The translations under genes and the position numbers were made by a program. The notes under the pieces were generated by a model. It had not been told where the DNA came from and did not search any database. It saw nothing but the letters and a program-made list of their open reading frames with translations. From Mesobacillus subterraneus (GTDB lineage: Bacteria; Bacillota; Bacilli; Bacillales; Cytobacillaceae), in assembly GCF_020524355.2 (NCBI RefSeq), contig NZ_CP129019.1, positions 4,190,001-4,254,000 on the forward strand: a stretch of DNA of 64,000 nucleotides, in the 5' to 3' direction. The stretch's first letter is position 1. Each line of letters opens with the position of its first letter. This document shows positions 50,613 through 60,254 of the stretch, in pieces.

Positions 50613-51323
50613 TTCCCAAAATTTCTGTTCGTCTGTAAAGTATCTTAGCATGCCTTCATAAATTGAGGCTGCAACTTTTTCCTGATAAGCCTCATTTTTT
50701 AGGTTTTCAGCTTCCTGCGGATTGGATAAGAACCCTATCTCGACCAGTACCCCAGGTTTATTTGTATGCTTCAATAAATAGATACTGTTCGCAGCCTTTG
50801 CATCGCGATCAGTGTTTTCCAGATTGCGGCGCATTTCATCCTGGATAAGTTTCGCTGCTCGTTTGTTCTCTTTATAATTCGTAGAGTAGAATGTTTGCGC
50901 CCCTTTCCATTTGGAGGATGGGATCGCGTTCAAGTGTATCGTTGCAAAAAAATCTGCTTCAGAATCATTTATCAAATCCAGCCGCCTTTTTAAGTCCTGC
51001 ACCTTCCGCTTGCTGTAGCCTTTGAGTCCTTTATCCGCGAGGTCGACATCTGTCTCACGGGTCATGACAACAAGGGCACCCTGTTGTTGCAGGTAATCCC
51101 GTAATTTCAAGGTAACGTTAAGCGCGATATCTTTTTCAAAGGGTTCCTCTTCTCCTGCCCCCGGGTCGACCCCTCCATGTCCTGGGTCTAAATAAATGAT
51201 TTTTCCTGAAAGCGGCAGGTTCCAGGATTCCCAGGAGTCATGTTCAGTAAAATCATACTGCAATATAAGGAACAGCACAGCAAGGCCGGCTGCAAATAAT
51301 CCTATCTTGAGTTTCTTCATCAT
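50607..51323 (-). CDS. cwlD: N-acetylmuramoyl-L-alanine amidase CwlD
   Basis: A 238-residue zinc amidase with an N-terminal signal anchor (LKIGLFAAGLAVLFLILQY) and an amidase_3 domain: IYLDPGHGGVDPGA (zinc His), EKDIALNVTLKLRDYLQQQG (zinc Glu), FATIHLNA (second His) and GVLVEIGFLSNPQEAENL (catalytic Glu). CwlD removes peptide side chains from spore cortex peptidoglycan, with PdaA, to form muramic lactam needed for germination. The length is typical (237 in B. subtilis). It is followed by the salA gene on the same strand. Confidence 0.95.
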   Translation of the reverse strand: MMKKLKIGLFAAGLAVLFLILQYDFTEHDSWESWNLPLSGKIIYLDPGHGGVDPGAGEEEPFEKDIALNVTLKLRDYLQQQGALVVMTRETDVDLADKGLKGYSKRKVQDLKRRLDLINDSEADFFATIHLNAIPSSKWKGAQTFYSTNYKENKRAAKLIQDEMRRNLENTDRDAKAANSIYLLKHTNKPGVLVEIGFLSNPQEAENLKNEAYQEKVAASIYEGMLRYFTDEQKFWEK

Positions 51324-51394
51324 GTTCTAAACCATCCTTCCAGCTAGTCCTGATAATAAACTATATGGGACAGGTCAATGGTTTAGAACTTTTG

Positions 51395-51838
51395 CTAATG
51401 CAGCCTCATTTTATATTTCTTTTCACCCTTCATGAACCCTTCTCTCCACCAGCTGTCAACATACTGTTCGCACAAGTAATAAAGCTCTTCTGACCCTACT
51501 CCTTCTTCACCCTTCCCCCAAAAAAGGAAAAAGTTATATAAGGTGTCTATCAAATGCCGCTCTTCTTTTTCACAGCGGGGCTTAACCCCCTCTATCGATT
51601 CACCGAAATATCCAAAACGGCTGAACTTTGCACCGAGTAAATAGGCTTCAATCGCTACATCATAACAAGCTTCTTCGATTCCTGAATTCATGATGAGATT
51701 CGAGGTCAGCCTTGATGAGCCAAAATATTGTTTCACCCTGGCTTGCAGGATGTTGATTGATAATTCACGGAGCATGGACCGCTCGTATTTCACTTGTTGT
51801 TGTTTTCTTTTATCTATAAATGTCGTTACGACGTTCAA
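51395..51838 (-). CDS. ybaK: YbaK-family protein (DUF2521)
   Basis: A protein of 147 residues, the same as B. subtilis YbaK. It starts NVVTTFIDKRKQQQVKYERSMLRELS and has a helical body with a conserved end, YVDSWWREGFMKGEKKYKMRLH. Function unknown. The TTG at 51838 follows AGGGGTGAGATTACT; the longer frame to 51892 contains that ribosome site. It is upstream of cwlD on the same strand, as in B. subtilis. Confidence 0.85.
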   Translation of the reverse strand: MNVVTTFIDKRKQQQVKYERSMLRELSINILQARVKQYFGSSRLTSNLIMNSGIEEACYDVAIEAYLLGAKFSRFGYFGESIEGVKPRCEKEERHLIDTLYNFFLFWGKGEEGVGSEELYYLCEQYVDSWWREGFMKGEKKYKMRLH

Positions 51839-52096
51839 AGTAATCTCACCCCTTACAAAGTAGTGTTCAACCTTCGTAAGGGAGTAATGCAATTTTGACC
51901 GACGATTCCTTTTCCAGTTTTCTCAAACGTTTACTGAATAAAATTCACGCCTTGTTATTAGGATGAAATGCCCAAGTATGGATATCTGCTTCTAGTAAAT
52001 ACCCTACTATCGGTCCTGTTCAATAATAGTCAGAATTGTTAGACTTATTATTACAACTAGAACTAGCTTCAATTTTATCTCTAAGGAGGGAAAGAA

Positions 52097-53062
52097 ATGG
52101 AGCATTGTGTTCGCGTTATTCCTTATACCCTGATTGATGAAGCTGACGAAATCAAAGAGGTGCCAAAAGGTGTTGAGTTGATTCAGGCACCCAAGCTTTG
52201 GAACGAAACGAAAGGAATGGGAATGAAGGTTGCTGTTTTGGATACTGGCTGTGAAATTACACATCCTGATTTAAAGGACAGAATTATTGGCGGAAGGAAT
52301 TTTACCGATGACGACCGCAGCAACCCGGATCTTTATACTGATTATAATGGCCACGGTACACATGTGGCAGGAACGATTGCTGCCCAGGAAAATGGGGCCG
52401 GCGTTATCGGCGTTGCACCCGAGGCTGGGCTGCTGATTGTAAAAGTGTTGAACAAGGCTGGTTCAGGCAAATATGACTGGATTATCAAAGGTATTCATTA
52501 TGCCATTGAGCAGGAAGTGGACATTATCTCCATGTCGCTGGGTGGACCAGCGGATGTTCCTGAATTGCATGAGGCGATACAAGCTGCGGTTAAAAAGAAC
52601 ATCCTTGTCGTATGTGCCGCTGGCAATGAGGGAGATGGCGACGATTCTACCAATGAATTTGCCTACCCTGGTGCTTATAACGAAGTCATCAGTGTGGGAG
52701 CAATAAATCTTGACAGAGGTTCATCCGATTTTACCAACTCAAATAATGAAATTGATCTCGTGGCTCCGGGTGAGCGGATCACCTCAACCTACTTGAATGG
52801 AAAATATGCGACCTTGAGCGGTACTTCAATGGCAGCTCCTCACGTATCCGGTGCCCTGGCACTGATTAAAACATATGCAATAGCCCATTTTGAGAGAGAT
52901 CTGACAGAACCTGAATTGTATGCGCAGCTGGTCAAACGGACTGTGCCGCTCGGCAATTCGCCTAAGCTTGAAGGCAATGGCCTCGTTTATCTGACTGTTC
53001 TGGATCATCTAGCTGAAATCTTTGACCAAAGCTTTAAAACGATGGTCATGGATGCGATATGA
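52097..53062 (+). CDS. Intracellular subtilisin (S8 serine protease)
   Basis: A 321-residue subtilase without a signal peptide. The N-terminal CVRVIPYTLIDEADEIKEVPKGVELI carries an IPY motif like the LIPY propeptide of Bacillus intracellular subtilisins, which blocks the active site until cut. The triad is Asp in VAVLDTGC, His in NGHGTHVAGTIAA and Ser in LSGTSMAAPHVSG; SLGG and AAGNEGDGD bind substrate. It degrades cytoplasmic proteins in late growth and sporulation. The ATG at 52097 follows AAGGAGGGAAAGAA. It overlaps the next gene by four bases (ATGA). Confidence 0.94.
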   Translation: MEHCVRVIPYTLIDEADEIKEVPKGVELIQAPKLWNETKGMGMKVAVLDTGCEITHPDLKDRIIGGRNFTDDDRSNPDLYTDYNGHGTHVAGTIAAQENGAGVIGVAPEAGLLIVKVLNKAGSGKYDWIIKGIHYAIEQEVDIISMSLGGPADVPELHEAIQAAVKKNILVVCAAGNEGDGDDSTNEFAYPGAYNEVISVGAINLDRGSSDFTNSNNEIDLVAPGERITSTYLNGKYATLSGTSMAAPHVSGALALIKTYAIAHFERDLTEPELYAQLVKRTVPLGNSPKLEGNGLVYLTVLDHLAEIFDQSFKTMVMDAI

Positions 53063-53832
53063 TTCTTTCGGCCAGTGAGGCTTACATTTATAACATAGAG
53101 AATAAAACGTATTATGATGCAGACCTGGACGGTGGATTACGCGATACGTATTACTGTGATATTGCTTTTACAACGGAAGAACTTCATTCCCTGCTGGTCA
53201 GGACTCATTCCTCCCATTTAAGGTATTCGCCGCATGAGTATGTTTATCCGTGGGTGGATTTGCAGGAAAACCTTCAGTTGAAGAGTCTGTACTCTGGACA
53301 GGACTTAGACCCGGTGGAGGTGATTGAAGAGGATTTGCGACTCATCAAAACTTTAAGTGAAGGAGGATTTACAGCGTATACCGAAGTTCTTTTCAATACA
53401 GAACATGTTGTGCCACAATCTTGGTTTGATGGCGATGAGCCAATGCGAGGCGATCTCCATCACTTGTTCGCTTGTGAGCCTGGATGCAATAGCATGAGGA
53501 GCAATCTTCCGTATCATGATTTTCAGTCTTACGATCCCGGTTTTGCTCTTTCAGGAATCAGGACAGGCTGCGGCATGGTGGAAGCAGGGAAATTCGAACC
53601 CGAGTATGGGAAAGGAATTGTCGCGAGAGCGGTGTTTTATTTCACTGTGAGATATATGAATGTTATCAAGCTCGGTTCTCAGATGGACTTTAAGCTTCTG
53701 ATTAACTGGCATCATGAATATCCTGTTTCGCTATACGAAAAGCATCGGAATGCAGCAATCCAAGAACTACAGGGGAATCGAAACCCATTCATTGATTTTC
53801 CGGATTTAGCTGGGGAGATGCTTGACTTGTAA
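53059..53832 (+). CDS. Endonuclease I-family nuclease
   Basis: A protein of 257 residues with the His-Me finger endonuclease I core NTEHVVPQSWFDGDEPMRGDLHHLFACEPGCNSMRSNLPY; the first His of EHVVPQ is the general base and the Asn of CNSMRSN a metal ligand. The family (EndA, Bacillus YurI) cuts DNA/RNA non-specifically. Unlike most members it has no visible signal peptide, and it is translationally coupled to an intracellular subtilisin, so it probably acts in the cytoplasm or after lysis. Confidence 0.85.
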   Translation: MILSASEAYIYNIENKTYYDADLDGGLRDTYYCDIAFTTEELHSLLVRTHSSHLRYSPHEYVYPWVDLQENLQLKSLYSGQDLDPVEVIEEDLRLIKTLSEGGFTAYTEVLFNTEHVVPQSWFDGDEPMRGDLHHLFACEPGCNSMRSNLPYHDFQSYDPGFALSGIRTGCGMVEAGKFEPEYGKGIVARAVFYFTVRYMNVIKLGSQMDFKLLINWHHEYPVSLYEKHRNAAIQELQGNRNPFIDFPDLAGEMLDL

Positions 53833-53835
53833 AAG

Positions 53836-54632
53836 AAAAACCGCCTGAAAGCATGTGCTAAACCGTTCCGTTTTGAGGTGCATATGTCGAAAATGGCACA
53901 GTAAATGGCGTGGGAATAGTCCACGTCATTTTTTCCTATTGTGCCAGCATTTATAAGCCATTTCATTACAAGTTAGCACCTGCAAAATGATATTAAATGC
54001 CATTGACAATGTTTGTTTACACTGTCAATTTTATGACCAGTTCGGAAGTCAATTTAAGGGGTGCATTCTATCAACATTACATTCATGTATAGCCAGTATA
54101 AGGATGAACATGGAATTTCACTTTATTTTTTTCTTCAACGAACGGAGCAGTTAGCGGAAGATGGATTTTTTCTAAAACAAGGAAAGACTTACACTTAATT
54201 GAGTAACAAACAATCCTAGAAATAAGCGGAGAATATCCGGTTAAACTATATGTATAGCTCGGTAAGGGGTAAATAAGCGGAGGTTTTCCGGTTAAGCAAG
54301 TGCGAATGCCAATTTTTTATGTTTTTCAAGAAAATAGACGGAAATCTTCCGTCTATTTAAGCTGTTTTCCATGCCATTTTTTAAATAAGGGAAGTTTCTC
54401 CGCTTATTTATCAGCCACTGGTGACCACCTCACCAGGGTCCGTTCTTTTTGGTGTGGAATAAACAGGTGCTTTGTTGAATAAGAACCATTATATTTCGGA
54501 TCCGAAAATACATTAAATTAGAAAAATGGCGTGTCAAAACTGAAGTCAGTTTACACGCCATTTATTGTCATTTAAAAGACATGCACCCTAAAACAGAACG
54601 GTTTAAGCATGTGCTTAGGCGGTTTTTCTTCT
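53836..54632. mobile_element. Candidate non-autonomous inverted-repeat element or degraded insertion sequence
   Basis: About 100 bp at 53836-53936 recur as an imperfect inverted copy at 54522-54632: AAAAACCGCC, GCATGTGCT, AAACCGTTC, GTTTT, GTGCAT and TAAATGGCGTG match in order. Each end also has a TGGCGTG...CACGCCA-type hairpin. The interior has no transposase, only a remnant frame (about 54080-54198) and repeat R6. No clear target duplication is seen. It follows the endonuclease gene directly. Confidence 0.5.
54221..54412. repeat. Four palindromic sites about 51 bp apart (locus R6)
   Basis: AATAAGCGGA-type sites start at 54221, 54272, 54333 and 54384 (spacing 51, 61, 51). Sites 1 and 2 read CGGAGAATATCCGG and CGGAGGTTTTCCGG. 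Site 3 is a perfect palindrome of 12-bp arms (AAATAGACGGAA, 3-bp loop). Site 4 has 7-bp outer arms (AAATAAG/CTTATTT). It lies inside the candidate element. Confidence 0.7.
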
Positions 54633-54814
54633 TGTATGAGGATTATATTGATAACACCTCTCTTTTTACCCTTTTTCACTCCATTCTCACATTTTTAGGT
54701 ATTGCAGGCTTTCATCACGCTGGTACAGCAACTACCTCCAATATGATTTTCCTTTAATTTAAAGTGGACAAAAGGGCAAGCTAAACCTGAATACAGATGA
54801 AGGGATGGATATCT

Positions 54815-55501
54815 ATGTCTATGGAATGGTTCGATCGTGTCGTTGGAGAGTTGCAGGATCATCTAGAGTCTATTTGTGAAAAGTATGATCAAGAAGGCCA
54901 AATGGCGATTGAAAGAGGCTCGAAGCATCCAAGGATTCAGTTCTTTGTGGATTACGCTGATGGCGAAAGAGACTATTTCTATATATTATATTTTGATCCG
55001 CATAACGACGAATTCTATACAGAAACCATTGATGAAGATTTGGAGCAGCCGGCGCGTGTCATTCTTTCAGATATTGATGATATTGTCGACGCGGTTCACG
55101 AAGGTTTTCATGATTACATAAATGATGATGAGGACGACCTCAATGTCGTTTATGCAACAGAAGATGATGACACGCTATATTATGAAGATGAAGGAATCGA
55201 TGATGAGCTATATGTGGCTGAGTTTATAGACGATGACGATATTTTTGAAGAAATCAATGTTGAGTGGGAGACACCTGAGGTCACAGCATTTTTAAAAGAG
55301 GATGAAGTTGAGGTTACTTATCAGTTCGGTCTGGTTGAGGAGACGGGTGACGGAGTTCTTCGCCGCATTAACAGGATATGGACCGAGGATGATGAAATGA
55401 TTAAAGACGAAACTAATTTTATTTTCACCAAAGAAGAAGCTCCAACCATCATCGCAATGATTGCAAGCAACATGAATTCGATGCAGGGATATAATGATTA
55501 A
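54815..55501 (+). CDS. Acidic hypothetical protein
   Basis: A protein of 228 residues that is extremely rich in Asp and Glu (for example YINDDEDDLNVVYATEDDD and FIDDDDIFEEINVEWE). It has no signal peptide or membrane segment. It begins SMEWFDRVVGELQDHLESICEKY. The ATG at 54815 follows AAGGGATGG; a start 18 bases upstream would overlap it. I do not recognise the family; the ordered pattern of strands and helices suggests a folded acidic protein. It is monocistronic with its own terminator. Confidence 0.78.
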   Translation: MSMEWFDRVVGELQDHLESICEKYDQEGQMAIERGSKHPRIQFFVDYADGERDYFYILYFDPHNDEFYTETIDEDLEQPARVILSDIDDIVDAVHEGFHDYINDDEDDLNVVYATEDDDTLYYEDEGIDDELYVAEFIDDDDIFEEINVEWETPEVTAFLKEDEVEVTYQFGLVEETGDGVLRRINRIWTEDDEMIKDETNFIFTKEEAPTIIAMIASNMNSMQGYND

Positions 55502-55508
55502 ACTACTG

Positions 55509-55544
55509 AGTCGGGGGCATAGAATGATGCCTCCGCTTTTTTAG
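55509..55544 (+). terminator. Terminator of the acidic protein gene
   Basis: CGGGGGCAT-AGAATG-ATGCCTCCG followed by CTTTTTT. Confidence 0.88.
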
Positions 55545-55711
55545 GGTTTCGTTCAATTTGTTGCTTTTCATCCATGTCATGAGTAGATTTAGGAATTTAT
55601 TATTAAAATTACTCTTAAAAATTATGCTCCGACTTTACTTTCGCTTTGAATGGAATAAAATTTGCGATGTACACACCAATCAACGCCTGTATTTTTAAGT
55701 TTGGAAGTTTT

Positions 55712-55812
55712 TATTGGCGATTTTCACAACTATATTGGTGATTTTCGGATTTTATTGGCGATAATCATCTACATATTAGCGAAAATCAGTTTTTATTGGC
55801 GACTTGGAAATT
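55712..55812. repeat. Five-unit 20-21-bp repeat (locus R7)
   Basis: ATTGGCGA-type motifs start at 55713, 55734, 55754, 55775 and 55795 (spacing 21, 20, 21, 20). Between them ATTTTC and GAAAAT segments alternate. It lies between two convergent genes. The rest of 55545-55710 shows no gene. Confidence 0.75.
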
Positions 55813-55856
55813 CCGGGCGTTTTTTTTTTCAGTTTTCAAAAACAAGAATCTGCATA

Positions 55857-55893
55857 AAAAAGACCCCCAACCCAAAATGGTTGAGAGCCTTTC
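55857..55893 (-). terminator. Terminator of rpsI
   Basis: GGCTCTCAACC-ATTTT-GGGTTGGGGGTC followed by TTTTTT on the minus strand, 15 bp after the stop; the stem has mismatches. Confidence 0.7.
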
Positions 55894-55907
55894 GGAAGCG
55901 CCAAAAA

Positions 55908-56300
55908 TTAACGCTTTGAGAACTGAGGTGCACGACGAGCGCCTTTAAGACCGTATTTCTTACGTTCTTTCATACGAGCGTCACGAGTCAGTAAGCCAGC
56001 ACGCTTAAGTGTTGGACGGAATTCTGGGTCAGCTTGAAGCAATGCACGAGCGATACCGTGACGGATTGCGCCAGCCTGGCCAGTGTATCCACCGCCATTT
56101 ACATTAACGTGGATATCGTAGCTTCCTACAGTTTCAGTAGCAACAAGCGGCTGCTTAACTACTTCACGTAGAGCTGCGAATGGGATATAGTCTTCGATTT
56201 CACGATCATTGATTGTAATTTTTCCAGTGCCTGGTACTAAACGAACTCGCGCAACGGAGCTCTTACGACGACCGGTACCGATATATTGAACCTGTGCCAA
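55908..56300 (-). CDS. rpsI: 30S ribosomal protein S9
   Basis: A 130-residue S9: [23 protein letters not shown] at the start, [19 protein letters not shown] in the middle and the C-terminal tail [18 protein letters not shown] that reaches into the P-site. It lies 19 bp after rplM, in the conserved rplM-rpsI pair. The start follows GAGGAGGTAATTA. Confidence 0.98.
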   Translation of the reverse strand: MAQVQYIGTGRRKSSVARVRLVPGTGKITINDREIEDYIPFAALREVVKQPLVATETVGSYDIHVNVNGGGYTGQAGAIRHGIARALLQADPEFRPTLKRAGLLTRDARMKERKKYGLKGARRAPQFSKR

Positions 56301-56319
56301 GTTAATTACCTCCTCTTAA

Positions 56320-56757
56320 TTATCCGCGAAGTTCGTAAACTTCAGGTTGTTGTGCTTGATGTGGATGCTCGTTACCAGCATATACATGAAGCTTTTTAAA
56401 CATTTGGCGTCCAAGAGAGTTCTTTGGAAGCATGCCTTTGATTGCAAGTTCAAGCATCTTTTCAGCGTAGTTCGTACGCATTTCAAGAGCTGTTCTTTGC
56501 TTCAATCCACCTGGGTGCATTGTGTGGCGGTAGTAGATTTTGTCAGTCAGTTTCTTACCAGTAAGTTCGATCTGAGAAGCGTTGATGATGATTACGTGAT
56601 CACCAGTGTCAACATGTGGTGTGAAAGTTGGTTTATGTTTACCACGTAGAATAGCTGCAACTTCAGTTGAAAGGCGACCAAGAGTCTTGCCTGCAGCGTC
56701 AACTACGTACCATTTACGCTCGATATTGTTGGCATTTGCCATAAACGTTGTACGCAT
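56320..56757 (-). CDS. rplM: 50S ribosomal protein L13
   Basis: A 145-residue L13 beginning [22 protein letters not shown] with [18 protein letters not shown] and the ending [21 protein letters not shown]. The start at 56757 follows TAGGAGGGAAACTC. Preceded by its own promoter and an L13-type leader, hence autoregulated. Followed by rpsI. Confidence 0.98.
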   Translation of the reverse strand: MRTTFMANANNIERKWYVVDAAGKTLGRLSTEVAAILRGKHKPTFTPHVDTGDHVIIINASQIELTGKKLTDKIYYRHTMHPGGLKQRTALEMRTNYAEKMLELAIKGMLPKNSLGRQMFKKLHVYAGNEHPHQAQQPEVYELRG

Positions 56758-56866
56758 GAGTTTCCCTCCTAAATAGTCAAAAAAAAATCAAGTTCATTTT
56801 GGTATATTTTCAAACACGATAAAGCTCTTCCGGGGCTGATCGTGGGTTTAAAATACATACATATGA
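56758..56866 (-). ncRNA. L13 ribosomal protein leader (autoregulatory), probable
   Basis: Between promoter and rplM the transcript folds with CACGATCAGCCCCGGAAGAGC...ATCGTG arms, close to the L13 leader known from Bacillus, followed by a T-rich segment and the ribosome site. Identification is by memory of the family and position. Confidence 0.65.
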
Positions 56867-56867
56867 T

Positions 56868-56896
56868 ATCTTAACCTGTGGTTGAGAGATTGTCAA
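56868..56896 (-). promoter_or_regulatory. Promoter of rplM-rpsI
   Basis: TTGACA-N17-TAAGAT on the minus strand, 111 bp upstream of rplM. Confidence 0.85.
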
Positions 56897-56931
56897 CACC
56901 AGGATTAGTTGTCATATCATTTTTTTAAAAT

Positions 56932-57696
56932 TTATTTTCGAATTGCTAACTCTTTTTCGTTATAAAAGACCTTCCACAAGTACAGTCCATGTCCAGGGGC
57001 AGTCTTGCCCGCCCTGGTACGGTCCATGTCCTCAAGCAGCTGCAGCATGCTGTTTGGTGCTCTCCTGCCTGCCCCGACCTCCAGTAATGTCCCAACCAGG
57101 ATTCTTACCATATTGTACAGAAAGCCATCACCGACAAACCTTAATACCAGCAGACCGTTCTCCTCGTAAAAATCGATTTCCTTCAAGGTTCTTACCCTGT
57201 CCTCTACTTCTGTTCTGGCTGAGCAAAAACTAGTGAAGTCATGTGTCCCTAACAACTGTTTGCTAGCTTCTCTCATTGCCTCAAGATCGAGTTCATACTG
57301 GAATTGGTAAGCATAGTTGCGCTGGAAAGGGTTCCGATGCTTTGACAGCAGCAAGAAATAACGGTACTCCTTGCCGACGGCATCAAAGCGTGCATGGAAA
57401 TCGGATTCCGCTATATCTACTGAAAGAACGGCAATTTCATCAGGTAATAATGAATTAAGCGCTTTTAGCCACCTGGCAGGCTCAATTTCAAGCGTTGTGT
57501 CAAAATGGATGACCTGACCGCGGGCATGGACTCCTGCGTCTGTACGGCCTGACGCATTGACCCTGATGCTTGTACCCTTGTTCAGCCTTTCAAGGGTCTT
57601 TTCCAGCTCACCCTGGACAGTCCTTTTTCCTGGCTGAACCTGGTAGCCAGAAAAACCTGTGCCATCGTATGAAATTGTGCATTTGATTCGCGGCAT
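56932..57696 (-). CDS. truA: tRNA pseudouridine synthase A
   Basis: A 254-residue TruA that makes pseudouridines at positions 38-40 of tRNA anticodon stems. The catalytic Asp is in [18 protein letters not shown]; other marks are [19 protein letters not shown] at the start, [15 protein letters not shown], and [20 protein letters not shown]. It is the last gene of the ecfA1-ecfA2-ecfT-truA run, five bases after ecfT, as in most Bacilli. Confidence 0.97.
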   Translation of the reverse strand: MPRIKCTISYDGTGFSGYQVQPGKRTVQGELEKTLERLNKGTSIRVNASGRTDAGVHARGQVIHFDTTLEIEPARWLKALNSLLPDEIAVLSVDIAESDFHARFDAVGKEYRYFLLLSKHRNPFQRNYAYQFQYELDLEAMREASKQLLGTHDFTSFCSARTEVEDRVRTLKEIDFYEENGLLVLRFVGDGFLYNMVRILVGTLLEVGAGRRAPNSMLQLLEDMDRTRAGKTAPGHGLYLWKVFYNEKELAIRK

Positions 57697-57701
57697 AGTG
57701 A

Positions 57702-58499
57702 TTACCCTCTTAAAACGAATAATAGAACCGTGACAGTAGCCAGGAATAAAATCATCATAGTATCCGGCATACCCCAGTTCAGCTGGCGGTATTTCGTGCG
57801 TCCTTCGCCGCCCTTGTAGCCTCTTGCTTCCATTGCGACCGCCAGTTCCTCCGCCCGCTTGAACGAACTGATGAACAAGGGAATCAGCAATGGAACAATC
57901 GCTTTGATTCGGTCTTTGATCGGACCGCTGTTATACTCTACTCCCCTGGCCGTTTGAGCCTTCATGATTTTGTCTGTTTCCTGCATGAGCGTCGGAATGA
58001 ATCTAAGCGAAATCGACATCATCAACGCCAGCTCATGGACGGGGAATTTAAATTTCTTCAAAGGATTCAGCAATGTCTCCAGTCCATCAGTGATTTCGAT
58101 TGGCGTAGTAGTCAGGGTCAATAGTGACGTGATCAAAATCAGCAGCAGGAACCTCAATGAAATGAAGATACCTTGCCTGAGACCTTCTTCATATATTTGC
58201 AGCCATCCCAACTCGAAGATGACATCGCCTTCTTTTGTCATGAAGATATGGAGCAGGAACGTGAAAATCACCAGAAAAAATACTGGCTTGAGCCCGCCAT
58301 ATAAAAACCTAAGCGGGATCCTCGAGAGTCCGACCATAATAAGCGTATAAGCAGCTAACACTCCGTACGTCATCACATTGTTCGCGATAAATACGACTAT
58401 CACGAAAAGGAATACGATGATCAGCTTGGAACGCGGGTCCATCCGATGAAGGATAGAGTCTCCAGGCACATAACGACCAAAAATCATTTTCTCCATCAT
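57702..58499 (-). CDS. ecfT: ECF transporter transmembrane subunit EcfT
   Basis: A 265-residue membrane protein that couples the two ATPases to exchangeable vitamin-binding S components. Helices such as [22 protein letters not shown] and two coupling motifs with Ala-Arg-Gly (AQTARGVEY and AMEARGYKG) are present, as required for ATPase contact. It overlaps ecfA2 by four bases; an internal ATG at 58487 ([10 protein letters not shown]) after GATGGAGAAA is an alternative start. Confidence 0.95.
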   Translation of the reverse strand: MMEKMIFGRYVPGDSILHRMDPRSKLIIVFLFVIVVFIANNVMTYGVLAAYTLIMVGLSRIPLRFLYGGLKPVFFLVIFTFLLHIFMTKEGDVIFELGWLQIYEEGLRQGIFISLRFLLLILITSLLTLTTTPIEITDGLETLLNPLKKFKFPVHELALMMSISLRFIPTLMQETDKIMKAQTARGVEYNSGPIKDRIKAIVPLLIPLFISSFKRAEELAVAMEARGYKGGEGRTKYRQLNWGMPDTMMILFLATVTVLLFVLRG

Positions 58500-59365
58500 T
58501 TTGGAACGCCCCCTTCCAGAAACTCTGCCACCATTTCGGCGAGTTCATCCTCGGAAAGGCTGATTTTGCTAAACTTAGTATTGAAGGCTTCTTCGATCCT
58601 CAACTGCAAGCCAACTACTTCCGGTACATCCAGCCCCAATTCCATCAAAGCCTTGGGATTTGAGAAAATCTGTTCAGGCGTGCCTTTTGTAAAAACTTTT
58701 CCATGGTGCATGACAACGATATCATCCGCATAGCGGGCAGCATCTTCCATACTGTGGGTAACAAGAACAGTAGATAAATTTCTTTTTTTATGAAGGGAAT
58801 AAAATAAGTCCATGATTTCTTTCCGTCCTCGTGGATCCAAACCTGCAGTTGGCTCGTCCAATACGATGACCTCCGGCTCCATTGCCAGAACTCCGGCAAT
58901 GGCTACACGGCGCATTTGTCCGCCTGAAAGATCGAACGGTGATTTTTCAAGGATTTCTTCGGGTAAACCGACCAGGTTGATTGCGGCTTTTGCCCGTGAC
59001 TTCGCTTCTTTCTCCGTAACGCCAAAATTCATCGGACCAAACATGATATCCTTTTCGACAGTTTCCTCGAATAACTGATGTTCCGGGAACTGAAAGACAA
59101 TCCCCACCTTCTGGCGGACACCCTTCAAGTTCTTCTCTTTCCGTCCAGCCTTGATTTCCCTGCTGCCGATCAGAACAGAGCCTTTTGTCGGCTTCAAAAG
59201 AGCATTCAAGTGCTGCAGCACAGTTGACTTGCCTGATCCTGTATGACCAATAATGGCCAGGTACGTTCCTGAAGGTACATCGATCGATACATCTGAAATC
59301 GCGAGACGCTCGAATGGGGAATCAGCCTGGTAACGATATTCTACATTTTTGAGTGAGATGTCCAT
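58496..59365 (-). CDS. ecfA2: ECF transporter ATPase EcfA2
   Basis: A 289-residue ABC ATPase: Walker [11 protein letters not shown]-loop [12 protein letters not shown], signature [13 protein letters not shown] and Walker [13 protein letters not shown], with the ECF-specific C-terminal extension. It pairs with EcfA1 and EcfT to drive uptake of vitamins and transition metals through S components encoded elsewhere. The start overlaps the end of ecfA1 by 25 bases. Confidence 0.96.
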   Translation of the reverse strand: MDISLKNVEYRYQADSPFERLAISDVSIDVPSGTYLAIIGHTGSGKSTVLQHLNALLKPTKGSVLIGSREIKAGRKEKNLKGVRQKVGIVFQFPEHQLFEETVEKDIMFGPMNFGVTEKEAKSRAKAAINLVGLPEEILEKSPFDLSGGQMRRVAIAGVLAMEPEVIVLDEPTAGLDPRGRKEIMDLFYSLHKKRNLSTVLVTHSMEDAARYADDIVVMHHGKVFTKGTPEQIFSNPKALMELGLDVPEVVGLQLRIEEAFNTKFSKISLSEDELAEMVAEFLEGGVPK

Positions 59366-60180
59366 AATTCCGTCACCAGCTCTTCTTCTGTCAAATATGA
59401 TTTCGTAAGTTCAATTCCTTTTTCACGCATGATTTTGCTCATTTTTACAGGGAAGGGAATATCCAGACCCAGATTAATCAGCTCTTCATCCATTTCAAAA
59501 ATTTCCTCGGGAGTTCCTTCACGGTATAGCTCCCCTTTGTTCATGACGATGATCCTGTCCGCTTTTGCTGCTTCTTCAAGGTCATGGGTGATTGATACGA
59601 CCGTTATGTTTTCACGATCCTTCAACTCACGGATCGTTTTGATTACCTCTGCACGGCCTCTTGGGTCAAGCATGGATGTTGCTTCATCCAATATAATGAT
59701 CGACGGCTGCAGTGCCAGCACACCAGCAATGGCAACGCGCTGTTTTTGGCCGCCAGACAGATGGTGCGGCTCTTGATTTAGAAAGGTTCCCATATTGACT
59801 TTATCAAGTGAAGTCTGCACGCGCTCTACCATTGTTTCTCTAGGTATACCGTGATTTTCCAGACCAAAAGCCACATCATCCCGAACCGTTGTTCCTACAA
59901 ACTGGTTATCAGGATTTTGAAAAACCATTCCTACATTTTCTCTTACATCCCATACTGTATCCTCTGACAAAGTGACTTCGCAAACCTCAATCGAACCTTG
60001 CTGCGGAAATTGAAGGCCATTCAATAGTTTTGCAAGTGTGGATTTGCCAGAACCGTTATGCCCGACAATCGCCAGCCATTCTCCTTCAAAAATATCAAAA
60101 CTGATGTCTTTTAATGCGGGAGTCTGCTGCCCTTCATAACTGAAAGATACATTTTCTATTCTAACTAAGGGTTTATTCAT
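59341..60180 (-). CDS. ecfA1: ECF transporter ATPase EcfA1
   Basis: A 279-residue ABC ATPase: Walker [14 protein letters not shown]-loop [11 protein letters not shown], signature [13 protein letters not shown] and Walker [13 protein letters not shown]. The N-terminus [21 protein letters not shown] is family-typical. The ATG at 60180 follows AGGAGGGCGGAG. It is the first gene of the ECF-truA operon and is separated from rplQ by a 420-bp structured region. Confidence 0.96.
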   Translation of the reverse strand: MNKPLVRIENVSFSYEGQQTPALKDISFDIFEGEWLAIVGHNGSGKSTLAKLLNGLQFPQQGSIEVCEVTLSEDTVWDVRENVGMVFQNPDNQFVGTTVRDDVAFGLENHGIPRETMVERVQTSLDKVNMGTFLNQEPHHLSGGQKQRVAIAGVLALQPSIIILDEATSMLDPRGRAEVIKTIRELKDRENITVVSITHDLEEAAKADRIIVMNKGELYREGTPEEIFEMDEELINLGLDIPFPVKMSKIMREKGIELTKSYLTEEELVTELWTSHSKM

Positions 60181-60254
60181 CTCCGCCCTCCTCTCAACTC
60201 TTCTTAACTGGCTCTTCTCTTTGTATTTACTTTTTTATAATATAAAAATTCGTT

